A stretch of 17,722 nt of DNA from CAYOXX01 sp964408025 (GTDB taxonomy: Bacteria > Acidobacteriota > DATKUA01): NCBI GenBank assembly GCA_964408025.1, contig CAYOXX010000071.1, forward strand, positions 1 to 17,722, in the 5' to 3' direction. Position 1 is the first letter of the stretch; every line of letters starts with the position of its first letter. The position numbers and the translations under genes are program-made. This document shows positions 1-6,895 of the stretch, one piece after another. The notes beneath the pieces are model-generated. The model was not told the origin of the DNA, did not search any database, and saw only the letters and a program-made list of their open reading frames with translations.

Positions 1-395
1 GTGGTGCCCTTCCCAGGCAAGATATCATAGCGAACGTAGTCCATGAAAGTCCTGATGTAGTAAATCCCCCGCCCCTTCTCCCGCAGCAGGTTCTCCGGAA
101 GGCGCGGGTCGGGCACCGAATCGATGTCGAAGCCCTCGCCGCGGTCGGCCACCCGCACGCGCAGCTCCCCGGCGCCGACGGTGAACTCCGCCTCGACCCG
201 CTTGGCGGGGTCCATCCTGTTGCCGTGCTTGACGGCGTTGGTGATCGCCTCGCGCACCGCCACCGTCAGCCAGTAGAGGTCGTCGTCTCCGAACCCCGCC
301 TCGCGCAGGATCTCCTCGGTCAGCTCGTGGACGGTGTCCATGAACTCGAAGGCGCTGCTGAAAGACAGGAATATGATCGCGGGCGTCCGGCTCAT
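1..395 (-). CDS. RsbW-like ATP-binding anti-sigma/serine kinase protein (3' end cut by window edge)
   Basis: About 131 residues are visible, starting at the ATG at 393-395 and still open at position 1, so the C-terminus is missing. The fold is a GHKL ATPase of the HATPase_c_2/RsbW-SpoIIAB type. The N-box reads VREAITNAVKHGN (around residues 48-60), the G1 box is DRGEGFD, and a glycine-rich GRGIYYIRTFMD segment follows. In the family such proteins hold a sigma factor or another partner and phosphorylate an STAS-domain antagonist in the cytoplasm; no STAS partner or sigma factor is visible here, so the target is unknown. There is no clear Shine-Dalgarno before the ATG. It lies 83 bp downstream of a histidine kinase on the same strand, and a possible promoter lies in that gap. 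The family call is firm; the specific pathway is not. Confidence 0.85.
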   Translation of the reverse strand, partial: MSRTPAIIFLSFSSAFEFMDTVHELTEEILREAGFGDDDLYWLTVAVREAITNAVKHGNRMDPAKRVEAEFTVGAGELRVRVADRGEGFDIDSVPDPRLPENLLREKGRGIYYIRTFMDYVRYDILPGKGT

Positions 396-432
396 CGCTG
401 TGCTGGTCGGGTTATCGTCTTCTAGAGGCCAA

Positions 433-461
433 AGCTTAGCGGAAGCGCCCCCAAGCGTCAA
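433..461 (-). promoter_or_regulatory. possible sigma70-like promoter for the RsbW-like gene
   Basis: On the minus strand TTGACG (456-461) is followed after 17 bases by TAAGCT (433-438), about 38 nt before the ATG at 395. The -35 matches 5 of 6 consensus bases, the -10 only 3 of 6. If used, the RsbW-like gene can be transcribed apart from the upstream kinase. Confidence 0.35.
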
Positions 462-478
462 CCCGGTGGCCGGGCGAG

Positions 479-1894
479 CTAAGCGAGCGTGAAGTAGAAG
501 GTGGCTCCCTTGCCGGGCTCGCTCTCCGCCCAAATGTGGCCGCCGTGGCGCCTGACTATCCGCTGCACGGTCGCCAGGCCGATGCCGGTGCCCTCGAACT
601 CGCCCTCGTCGTGCAGGCGCCGGAACGGCACGAAGAGCTTGTCGGCTCCGGACATGTCGAACCCGGCACCGTCGTCGGCCACGAAGTAGACCTGCCTGCC
701 CTCGACCTCCTTGACGCCGAACTCGATGCGCGCGCGCGGAAGCTTACCGGTGAACTTCCAGGCGTTGCCCAGCAGGTTGGCGAGCGCGGTTCCCATCAGC
801 CGGGCGTCGCAGACCGCCGTCACGTTTTCCGCCACTTCGAATTCGACCCGGCGGTCGGGCTCCGACTCGCGCAGGCGGCTTACGATCACCCTGGCCAGCT
901 GGCTCAGGTCAACTTCCGACCGGCTCAGCTCGGCGCGAGCCACCCGCGACAGCTTCAGGAGGTCAGCGATAAGTTGCCTCATCTTCACCGAGGACTTGCG
1001 GAGTTTCTGAACGTATCTCTTGCCTTGATCATCTAGACGCTCGCCGTAGTCCCCCAGCAAGGCGAGGGCGAAACCTTCGATGTGCCGCAGCGGAGCCCGC
1101 AGGTCGTGCGCGACGGAATAGCTGAATGTCTCCAGCTCCCTGTTCAGACTCCTTAGTTCGCGTGCCTGCTCCTCCAACTGGTCGCTGTGTCTCTTCAGCT
1201 CCTCCTCGGCATTCTTGCGCTCGGTGATGTCCTCGACGGTTCCCTCGTAGTGGAGTGTGTTGCCCTCGGCGTCGCGAATCGCCCTGGCGCTCTCGCGCAC
1301 GAATACGGTCGAGCCGTCTTGGCGTTTCCAGGCCGATTCCAGACCGATTATTTCGTCGTCTCGTTCGATCAGCTCACAGAACCTGCTGCGCGGATAATCC
1401 GGTTCGAATCCCTCGGCCTCAAGGTTTCGCTCCGCCAGCTCCTCGAAAAACCAATACCCCAACATACTAACAAGTGCCGGATTAGCCAACAGTATCTTGC
1501 CGTCGGGTGTGGTGCGGTAAAGCCCGATAGCTGTGTTTTCATAAATTGCTCTGAATTGCTCTTCGCTCTCGCGGAGTTTCTGCTGAGACTGCGTAAGCTC
1601 GTCTCGCAAACGCTTGGTGGCCAGGAACATCGGTGTTATCCAGGCTACGCCCAGCAGCATCAGAATCGAGATGGAGAGGGCGACGATCTCCGTGGCCAAG
1701 TCGTGAATGTGGGTTGTATCACCAGATATTGCCATCGCAAACGAAATCGACCGCTGCAGCGCCGTGAGGAGAAGGGCCGCCGCAATCGCCAACCAGGCCA
1801 CCCAACGGCCGGTGATCCTGATCAGCCACAAGGCAAAGCAGGCCGCCGCGAACTGAACGAGAATCGACAAGCCGACTATTATACTAGCGTCCAT
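479..1894 (-). CDS. membrane-bound PAS sensor histidine kinase
   Basis: This 471-aa protein has an N-terminal membrane region with about three hydrophobic segments (roughly residues 4-26, 30-48 and 67-90). A short coiled linker, a PAS domain (about 110-225, ending in EGTVEDITERK) and a second coiled linker follow. The dimerisation/phosphoacceptor domain has the H-box FSYSVAHDLRAPLRH with the likely phosphorylated His263. The catalytic domain shows an N-box (NLLGNAWKF, N377), G1 (DDGAGFD, D407/D408), F-box (FVPFRRLH) and G2 (GTGIGLATV). The layout is that of bacteriophytochrome-like/PAS soluble-sensor kinases. It should autophosphorylate and pass phosphate to a response regulator, but no regulator gene is in the window, so it is an orphan here. 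The next gene on the strand encodes an RsbW-like protein. The signal sensed cannot be told from the sequence. Confidence 0.92.
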   Translation of the reverse strand: MDASIIVGLSILVQFAAACFALWLIRITGRWVAWLAIAAALLLTALQRSISFAMAISGDTTHIHDLATEIVALSISILMLLGVAWITPMFLATKRLRDELTQSQQKLRESEEQFRAIYENTAIGLYRTTPDGKILLANPALVSMLGYWFFEELAERNLEAEGFEPDYPRSRFCELIERDDEIIGLESAWKRQDGSTVFVRESARAIRDAEGNTLHYEGTVEDITERKNAEEELKRHSDQLEEQARELRSLNRELETFSYSVAHDLRAPLRHIEGFALALLGDYGERLDDQGKRYVQKLRKSSVKMRQLIADLLKLSRVARAELSRSEVDLSQLARVIVSRLRESEPDRRVEFEVAENVTAVCDARLMGTALANLLGNAWKFTGKLPRARIEFGVKEVEGRQVYFVADDGAGFDMSGADKLFVPFRRLHDEGEFEGTGIGLATVQRIVRRHGGHIWAESEPGKGATFYFTLA

Positions 1895-2595
1895 AAGCCC
1901 CGCGTAACTCAGTCAGCCGATCACAATTATCATCAGCCAGGCGACTAACTAATCGTCACTCCCCTTGATGTTCCCTCCTCTTAAACAGGGAAATTCAGGA
2001 TCGGCTTTCGACCAATAAATCTGTCTTCTGCTCTCCCGCACACACAGGCGATAATGCTATTTTATTGGTGCAAACAACCTACCCGTTTCCACTAATAATA
2101 TTCGAGCATAGGTTGAAGTAGTACATTTATTGAAATCGCCGCTAAAATTTAAACTCAGGCCACAGAGCCAACCTGGCCGTTGGTCCACCCCGCTTACACT
2201 CGACTCGATTCCAATACTGAATCATTTACCCTAAACAGCATTATGATAGATATAAAGGGAAAAGTCAAAATAATCTAGTTGTGAGTGTCCGATCCTTCGT
2301 TCAAGCCGAAAGTGCTAAGCAGAGCGCCCGGCAGGATAGTGCCCTCTACAGCTGGCGGCCAGGATCAGCCGAATCCTCCTCGGATTTCTTCAAGCGCTGT
2401 CCGCGCGAAAGCCGGAGCGGGCAATCGCCCGCCTAGTCCGGGCGAACGATGGCTATAGGCGGGAGGGAATGGCACGCCAGCCTGCGCCGCGGTGATCTGC
2501 GTCGACGGATACGGGGAAGAAAAAACGCGGATTGCGTGCCGAAAACGCCGCCTGGGCAGTTCCATGAAGTAGGCGAAGGGTATAGGTGTGAATAT
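1895..2595. other. gene-poor, AT-rich divergent intergenic region
   Basis: Between the kinase start and the ArsR start there is no convincing gene on either strand. The part around 2040-2280 is clearly richer in A and T than the flanking genes. It holds a good minus-strand promoter (2240-2268). A small perfect hairpin lies at 2417-2432, with GCGGGC and GCCCGC arms around a four-base loop and no T-run. A reading frame is open upstream of the chosen ArsR start (from 2449), but its first 49 codons look unlike the family and are treated as non-coding. A minus-strand frame of 27 codons starts at 2225, right after the predicted transcription start; there is no evidence that it is translated. Confidence 0.6.
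2240..2268 (-). promoter_or_regulatory. sigma70-like promoter, minus strand, with long leader before the kinase
   Basis: On the minus strand TTGACT (2263-2268) and CATAAT (2240-2245) are separated by exactly 17 bases; each hexamer matches 5 of 6 consensus positions. The predicted transcription start near 2233 would give the kinase gene an untranslated leader of about 340 nt. No better promoter was found closer to the kinase start. Confidence 0.5.
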
Positions 2596-2606
2596 ATGAG
2601 TATTCG
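2589..2606 (+). promoter_or_regulatory. likely ArsR-type operator overlapping the ArsR start codon
   Basis: The inverted repeat TGAATA-TATGAG-TATTCG has two 6-base arms around a 6-base spacer. It resembles the TGAAYA-N6-TRTTCA pattern bound by many ArsR/SmtB repressors, with one mismatch in the right arm. The ATG start codon (2596-2598) lies in the spacer. This suggests direct autorepression by the protein encoded immediately downstream. Confidence 0.5.
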
Positions 2607-2931
2607 AAGAGACCACTTGGAGCGTGGCGAGCAGATCCTCAAGGCGCTTGGCGACCCGATCCGCATCCGGATCATCGCCTGCCTGAACAGCGAAAAGAGG
2701 CTCTGCGTAAGCGACCTGGTTGAGAGGCTGGGGACGAAGCAGGCGAACGTCTCGAGGCACCTCAAAACCCTCCGCGACGCCGGCCTAGTAACCAGGAACC
2801 AGGTCGGCAACCGGGCCTTTCACACCATCTGCGGCAGCAAGCCTATCGAGATCCTGGTCTCCGTGAACGAGGTCCTGAAGCGGTTCTTCCCGAACGGCGT
2901 TAACCTGCTCGAATCGCATACGCTTCGGTAA
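2596..2931 (+). CDS. ArsR-family winged-helix transcriptional repressor
   Basis: The protein has 111 aa from the ATG at 2596, which has AGGTG at 2584-2588 with seven bases of spacing. The open frame runs back to 2449, but the added 49 residues are basic and unlike the family, so the later start was chosen. The core shows the ArsR pattern: a first helix with ILKALGDPIRIRII, then RLCVSDLVERL, the recognition helix QANVSRHLKTL (about 49-59) and the wing region AGLVTRNQVGNRAFH. The RLCVSDL segment matches the alpha3 metal-site motif ELCVCDL in position, but only the first Cys (C37) is present. C29 and C79 are the other cysteines. The inducer is therefore not the standard As/Cd/Pb pair site, and may be another ligand or redox signal. 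No obvious target gene adjoins it; a matching inverted repeat spans its own start. Confidence 0.88.
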   Translation: MSIRRDHLERGEQILKALGDPIRIRIIACLNSEKRLCVSDLVERLGTKQANVSRHLKTLRDAGLVTRNQVGNRAFHTICGSKPIEILVSVNEVLKRFFPNGVNLLESHTLR

Positions 2932-2941
2932 GGGCTCCGGC

Positions 2942-2978
2942 GTAGAAAGAGAAAGCGCGGGGGATTGCGCCCCCGCGC
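2942..2978 (-). terminator. intrinsic terminator of the Tyr/Ser-Arg-rich protein gene
   Basis: A perfect 9-bp stem has arms GCGCGGGGG (2955-2963) and CCCCCGCGC (2970-2978) around a 6-base loop. On the minus strand it is followed by the T-rich run TTTCTCTTTCTAC (2942-2954). It lies 23 bp past the stop of the minus-strand gene. It may also slow transcription from the convergent ArsR gene, but on that strand there is no T-run. Confidence 0.75.
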
Positions 2979-3001
2979 CTGTAATCCGTCCTGTATCCGG
3001 T

Positions 3002-4237
3002 TTAGGGCCTGGGCCGCGACCTGCTCGGACTACTGCTGCGCGAAGACGAGGATGAGGAACGGCTGCTCGAACTCGACCTGCTCCTGGCGGCCGACGACGG
3101 CCGCGAGCTAGAACTCGACGGTCTACTCACCGCCGACGGCCGCGAGCTTGAGCTCGACGGGCGCCTGACGGCCGGCGAGGATCTGGTGCGTGACGGCGTG
3201 CTCGAACGGCTCCTCACGGCCGGGGCCGACCTGGTGCGATAGGCGGAACCGGAGCGGCTGCTGACGACCGGCGAGGATCTGGTGCGCGTGCTAGTCGACG
3301 GGCGCTGCACAGTCGGGCTGCTTCTGGTCCGCGGCACTGCCGCGCGGGAGCTGATGTAGCCGGAACGCGACCTCGTGGACGGCGTGTAGCGTCGCGCCGG
3401 AACCTGGGCACTTCGGCTCCTGATATAGGAGGTGGAGCCGCTGCGCTGGACCGCGCTGTCCCTGACCCGCACGCTGTTGCCCGTGCCGATCGCCTCGCCG
3501 CGCTGCACGGCGTAGCGGTTGCTCGATCCGCCGTAGCGCCGGATGTAGCGGCCGCTCGGCGTCTTGACGTAGCGGCCGCGCAGGCCGTAGTGTCCGTGGT
3601 CGTAGTAGTAGCGTCCGCCGCTGTAGTAGTAGGACCCGCCCCAGTAGTAGCCCGGGTAGTAGTAGGGATAGGAGTAGTAGTAGCGCCAGCCGTAGAAGCG
3701 CGGGTGGTAGAAGTAGTAGTAGTAGTCGTCGGGCCACCAGCAGTAGGAGTAATAGCTGACCGGGTAGTAGTAGAAGCCGAAGTAGAACGGGTAGTGACGG
3801 AACCAGGGGCCGTAGTAGTGGTAGATGATGTAGGAGTAGCGGTCGTCCTCGGGGTAGTAGCCGTCGGTGTACTCGTAGCCGTCGTAGTAGTTCCCCTCGT
3901 CGGCGCCCTGCACGTACTCGGGCAGCGGCTCGCCCTCCTCTTCATATACCGCCTCGGCCTGCGGCTCCTCGGTCATCGGCCGCGTGCGCAGAAGGAAGTT
4001 GATCACGTCCTCGCTGACTCCCCTCTCCCTGAGGCTGATGATATCGCTGACGGTCAGAACGATGTCGGCTTCGGACGAGATGATCGCGTTGATGATCGTC
4101 TCGTCGCTCAGCCCGGCCTGGGCCATCTCGACAATCGTCTCCAGCGTGAACTCCTCCACCTCCCCCTGGCTCTGGGCCAGCGTCGGTGCGGCTAGGAGCG
4201 CCGCCAGAGCGAAAGCCACAAGATTACTTTTTCTCAT
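3002..4237 (-). CDS. exported tyrosine-rich protein with Ser/Arg-repeat tail, function unknown
   Basis: The 411-aa protein starts with a type I signal peptide (likely cut after PTLA, residue 21) and has a good Shine-Dalgarno (AAAGGTGG). Residues about 27-86 form a helical module with two similar turns, GLSDETIINAI and GVSEDVINFLL, a pattern found in many exported proteins of unknown role. An acidic linker (87-115) is followed by a block of about 105 residues (113-217) in which about 40 are Tyr, with many Trp and Phe. The last 190 residues are rich in Ser and Arg, with four tandem repeats of about 16 residues starting RTRS(S/A)P. The mature protein thus has an acidic front, an aromatic centre and a strongly basic tail. 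It is alone between a convergent ArsR gene and a divergent comEC. I do not recognise the whole protein. A structural, cell-wall-binding or cross-linking role is only a guess. Confidence 0.8.
   Translation of the reverse strand: MRKSNLVAFALAALLAAPTLAQSQGEVEEFTLETIVEMAQAGLSDETIINAIISSEADIVLTVSDIISLRERGVSEDVINFLLRTRPMTEEPQAEAVYEEEGEPLPEYVQGADEGNYYDGYEYTDGYYPEDDRYSYIIYHYYGPWFRHYPFYFGFYYYPVSYYSYCWWPDDYYYYFYHPRFYGWRYYYSYPYYYPGYYWGGSYYYSGGRYYYDHGHYGLRGRYVKTPSGRYIRRYGGSSNRYAVQRGEAIGTGNSVRVRDSAVQRSGSTSYIRSRSAQVPARRYTPSTRSRSGYISSRAAVPRTRSSPTVQRPSTSTRTRSSPVVSSRSGSAYRTRSAPAVRSRSSTPSRTRSSPAVRRPSSSSSRPSAVSRPSSSSSRPSSAARSRSSSSSRSSSSSSRSSSPSRSRPRP
3143..3331 (-). repeat. four tandem ~16-residue RTRS repeats inside the exported protein
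   Basis: Residues 303-317, 318-333, 334-349 and 350-365 each begin RTRSSP or RTRSAP followed by x-V, and continue with Ser/Arg/Pro-rich sequence. Beyond them the tail decays into runs of Ser broken by Arg and Pro. The gene is low-complexity at the DNA level too: further upstream, TAC/TAT codons pile up in the aromatic block. Confidence 0.75.
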
Positions 4238-4278
4238 CGCGCCACCTTTTGATGCCTGTCGGTGATTCTGTTGAGCAC

Positions 4279-4307
4279 ATGTTACAATTCAACCCGTATT
4301 AAAGCAA
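4279..4307 (-). promoter_or_regulatory. possible promoter of the Tyr/Ser-Arg-rich protein gene
   Basis: On the minus strand TTGCTT (4302-4307) and TAACAT (4279-4284) are 17 bases apart, about 42 nt upstream of the ATG. The hexamers match the sigma70 consensus at 3 and 4 of 6 positions, so this is weak. The rest of the 4238-4485 divergent gap shows no clear promoter for comEC. Confidence 0.3.
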
Positions 4308-4485
4308 GGCGCGTACCGGCTGCCGCGGGAGAAGCTCCACGGCGCCGCCTCGGTTTCTTCCGCGTAACCTACGGCTGCAGAGCTGTTTACGTAGACCACA
4401 AAACCCGACGGCGAAAAGGGAGGCTTGGCGCTTGTCCTATTAAAAGAACGCTGTCCCCTGAAGAGTACACAGAAGCAGAGAGGCC

Positions 4486-6888
4486 GTGAGATATCCCTGG
4501 ATTCCGATCTGCGCCGCCCTCATCCTCGGCATCCTCTTGTCACCTCTCGATCCCGCGCAGGCGGGGACGCTGCGCGTGGGGACGATTCTGGTCGCCGCCT
4601 GCGCCCTGGGAGCGGCGCTCTGGGGGCGACGCTCGCTCGCCTTCATCTTCGCCCTGGCCGCCTTCGCCCTCTGCGGCGCCGCACTGCACTCCGCCGCCAT
4701 GGCGCCCGGCTCCCCCGATCGCCTGCCCCGCCTCGAGAGCGCCGGAGAGCTGCGGCTCGACAGACTCATCGAGCTCGAGGGCGTCGTCCGCGGCCACCCC
4801 GAGAGGCGGCCCGACCTCGTAAAGCTGACCTTAGACGTAGAACGGATCTCCCAGTCCGGCACCAGCCGCGAGGCCGAGGGCGGAATCCTGGTCACCGTCT
4901 ACCTGTCGGAGCGCTGGCAGGAGAGGGAACTGCCGTTCCGCGCCGGCGACCGGGTCCGCATGCTGACCAGGCTGAAGAAGCCGCGGCGGCCCGGCAATCC
5001 CGGCGGATTCGACTACGCCGGCTACCTGCGCCTGCGCGGGATCACCCACATCTGCTCGCTCAAGAGCCCGATGGCCGTCGAGATACTCGGCCGCGGCTGC
5101 GGGCTGCCGGGATCGTCGCTGTTCAGCTCGCTACGGGCGACCCTCGGCGGCCAGGTACGCCGCCACTTTGCGCGCCACGGCGTGCTATCGCAGCGCGGTG
5201 CGTTGCTGGAGGCGATGCTGATCGGCAACCGGGGCATGATCTCGCAGGAAACAAAGAACCTCCTGCGCCGCCTCGGCCTCCTGCATGTCATCGCCATCTC
5301 CGGCTACCACGTCTGGGCACTCAGCCTCATCTGCTTCCTGCTGCTGCGCTCCGCCCGGATTCCGGACCGCTGGGCATCGGTCGTCACGATAGTCGTGATC
5401 TCCTTCTACTGGGCGGTGGCGGGCGGGCGCAGCTCCGCCGGCAGGGCCTGCCTAGTGGGGATCGTCTTCCTGCTGGGGCGGGTTTTCGACAAGCGCTCGA
5501 ACTCGGTCAACAACCTCGCCTTCGCCGCCTGCTGCATCCTGGCTGTCGCGCCCACCGAGCTTTACAACGTCGGTTTCCACCTGACCTTCGCGGCGGCGCT
5601 GTCGATCACGCTGCTCTACAAGCCCCTAAACCGCCTGTTCCGTCCGCTCGGTTGGGCCGGATCGCTGTTGGCGATCTCCGTAGCGGCCAAGCTCGGCGTG
5701 ATGCCGATCGTGGCCCTCAACTTCAACACCGTGACGCTGCACGGCATCGTCACCAACGCCCTGCTGGTGCCGGTCCTCGGCCTGATCATCATCCTGGGCT
5801 TCCTCTTCCTCTTCGCCGCCGCGGCGCTGCCAGCGCTCGGCTGGCTGCTGGCGGTCCTGGTTTCCTTCCTGCTGGGCCTGACTCTGGAGGTGATACGGCT
5901 CCTCGACGCACTGCTGCCACTGGCCATTCACGTGCCGGAGCCGCCGCTCTGGCTGCTGGTCGCCTACTACGTCTCGCTGCCGCTCTGGCTGGCGCTGATC
6001 CGCAAAGCTGAAGCGGTGGCGAAGATCGTCGTCCGGGCCGCGCCGGCCGTCGTCGCGGCAGCGCTGATCTCCGTCAATCCGTTCGTCGTCGCGCCGCGGG
6101 GCCACTACCGGCTGCACGCGATCGACGTGGGGCAGGGGGAGGCGCTGCTGCTCGAGCTGCCCGACGGCTCGGCCGCGCTCATCGACGGCGGCGGCACGCC
6201 GCTCAGTGACTTCGACGTCGGCCAGAGCGTGGTCTGCGACTTCCTCTGGCACCGCGGGCACCGCCGCATCGACCTGATGGTCAGCACCCACTCGGACACC
6301 GACCACCTGGAGGGACTCCTATCCGTGGCCGAGAACTTCCCGGTACGTGAACTGTGGTTGACGAGCGCCGCCCAGGAGAACGACAACCTCCGCCACCTCC
6401 TGAGGACGGCCGAGAGGGGCGGCTGGGTCGTCAGGCGCCTCTCGCGCGGCCGCACGCTGCGCTGGCGCTCGACCCGCTGGCACGTCCTCGGCCCGCCCGC
6501 CGAGCCGTACGCCGGCCCCGAGGCCTCGAACGACAACTCGCTCGTCGCCCTGGTGGAGATCGGCAGATACTCGATTATGCTCACCGGCGACGCCGAGCGG
6601 GGTCCGCTGGACGAGACCGCCGCGCTCTACGGCGAGCGGCTGCGCTGCGACGTCCTCAAGGTCGCCCACCACGGCAGCGACGACGCCCTATCTCTTGCCT
6701 TCCTCGAGGCGGCCGCGCCGCGGCTGGCCCTGATAAGCGCGCAGCTGGACAACGTCCACCGCTTCCCGCGCCCGGCCGTCATCGACGCCCTCGAGCAAGA
6801 TGGCATAACGATCCTGCGAACCGACCTGCAAGGGGCGCTCTCGCTGACGTTCAAGGCAAACAAGATCGAGGTTCGCAGGGGCAGGTAG
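4486..6888 (+). CDS. comEC: ComEC/Rec2 family DNA uptake channel with metallo-beta-lactamase domain
   Basis: This 800-aa polytopic inner-membrane protein is expected to carry single-stranded DNA into the cytoplasm during natural transformation. It has the three-part layout of full-length ComEC. First come N-terminal membrane helices and a soluble DUF4131/OB-like region (about 1-200). The Competence membrane domain follows (about 210-500), with the signature LHVIAISGYHVWALSL and RACLVGIVFLLGR. The C-terminal metallo-beta-lactamase fold (about 540-790) starts at HAIDVGQGEALLLELPDG. Its metal-site motifs are present: THSDTDH (H602, D604, D606, H607), TGDAE (D702) and VAHHGSD (H728/H729), so the nuclease-like domain appears intact. 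The start is a GTG with a purine-rich but closely spaced upstream region. It stands alone on the plus strand and its stop is 7 bp from the convergent TPR-parvulin stop. No other competence gene is visible. Confidence 0.93.
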   Translation: MRYPWIPICAALILGILLSPLDPAQAGTLRVGTILVAACALGAALWGRRSLAFIFALAAFALCGAALHSAAMAPGSPDRLPRLESAGELRLDRLIELEGVVRGHPERRPDLVKLTLDVERISQSGTSREAEGGILVTVYLSERWQERELPFRAGDRVRMLTRLKKPRRPGNPGGFDYAGYLRLRGITHICSLKSPMAVEILGRGCGLPGSSLFSSLRATLGGQVRRHFARHGVLSQRGALLEAMLIGNRGMISQETKNLLRRLGLLHVIAISGYHVWALSLICFLLLRSARIPDRWASVVTIVVISFYWAVAGGRSSAGRACLVGIVFLLGRVFDKRSNSVNNLAFAACCILAVAPTELYNVGFHLTFAAALSITLLYKPLNRLFRPLGWAGSLLAISVAAKLGVMPIVALNFNTVTLHGIVTNALLVPVLGLIIILGFLFLFAAAALPALGWLLAVLVSFLLGLTLEVIRLLDALLPLAIHVPEPPLWLLVAYYVSLPLWLALIRKAEAVAKIVVRAAPAVVAAALISVNPFVVAPRGHYRLHAIDVGQGEALLLELPDGSAALIDGGGTPLSDFDVGQSVVCDFLWHRGHRRIDLMVSTHSDTDHLEGLLSVAENFPVRELWLTSAAQENDNLRHLLRTAERGGWVVRRLSRGRTLRWRSTRWHVLGPPAEPYAGPEASNDNSLVALVEIGRYSIMLTGDAERGPLDETAALYGERLRCDVLKVAHHGSDDALSLAFLEAAAPRLALISAQLDNVHRFPRPAVIDALEQDGITILRTDLQGALSLTFKANKIEVRRGR

Positions 6889-6895
6889 GGAGGCC

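Noticed and set aside
1395..1420. GGTTCGAATCC, the typical T-loop sequence of a tRNA
   Set aside because: It lies in the coding sequence of the histidine kinase (antisense of its PAS region), and no acceptor, D or anticodon stem can be drawn around it.
1877..1907. TTACGC-18-TATAAT on the minus strand at the kinase start
   Set aside because: The -10 lies inside the first codons of the kinase, so it would remove its start and first membrane segment. The match is likely chance.
3590..4195. 201-codon plus-strand frame extremely rich in Val
   Set aside because: It is the antisense of the Tyr codons (TAC read as GTA) of the exported protein and has no ribosome site.
4425..6011. 528-codon plus-strand frame overlapping comEC
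   Set aside because: Arg/Pro/Ala-rich shadow of the comEC frame; comEC has all family motifs.
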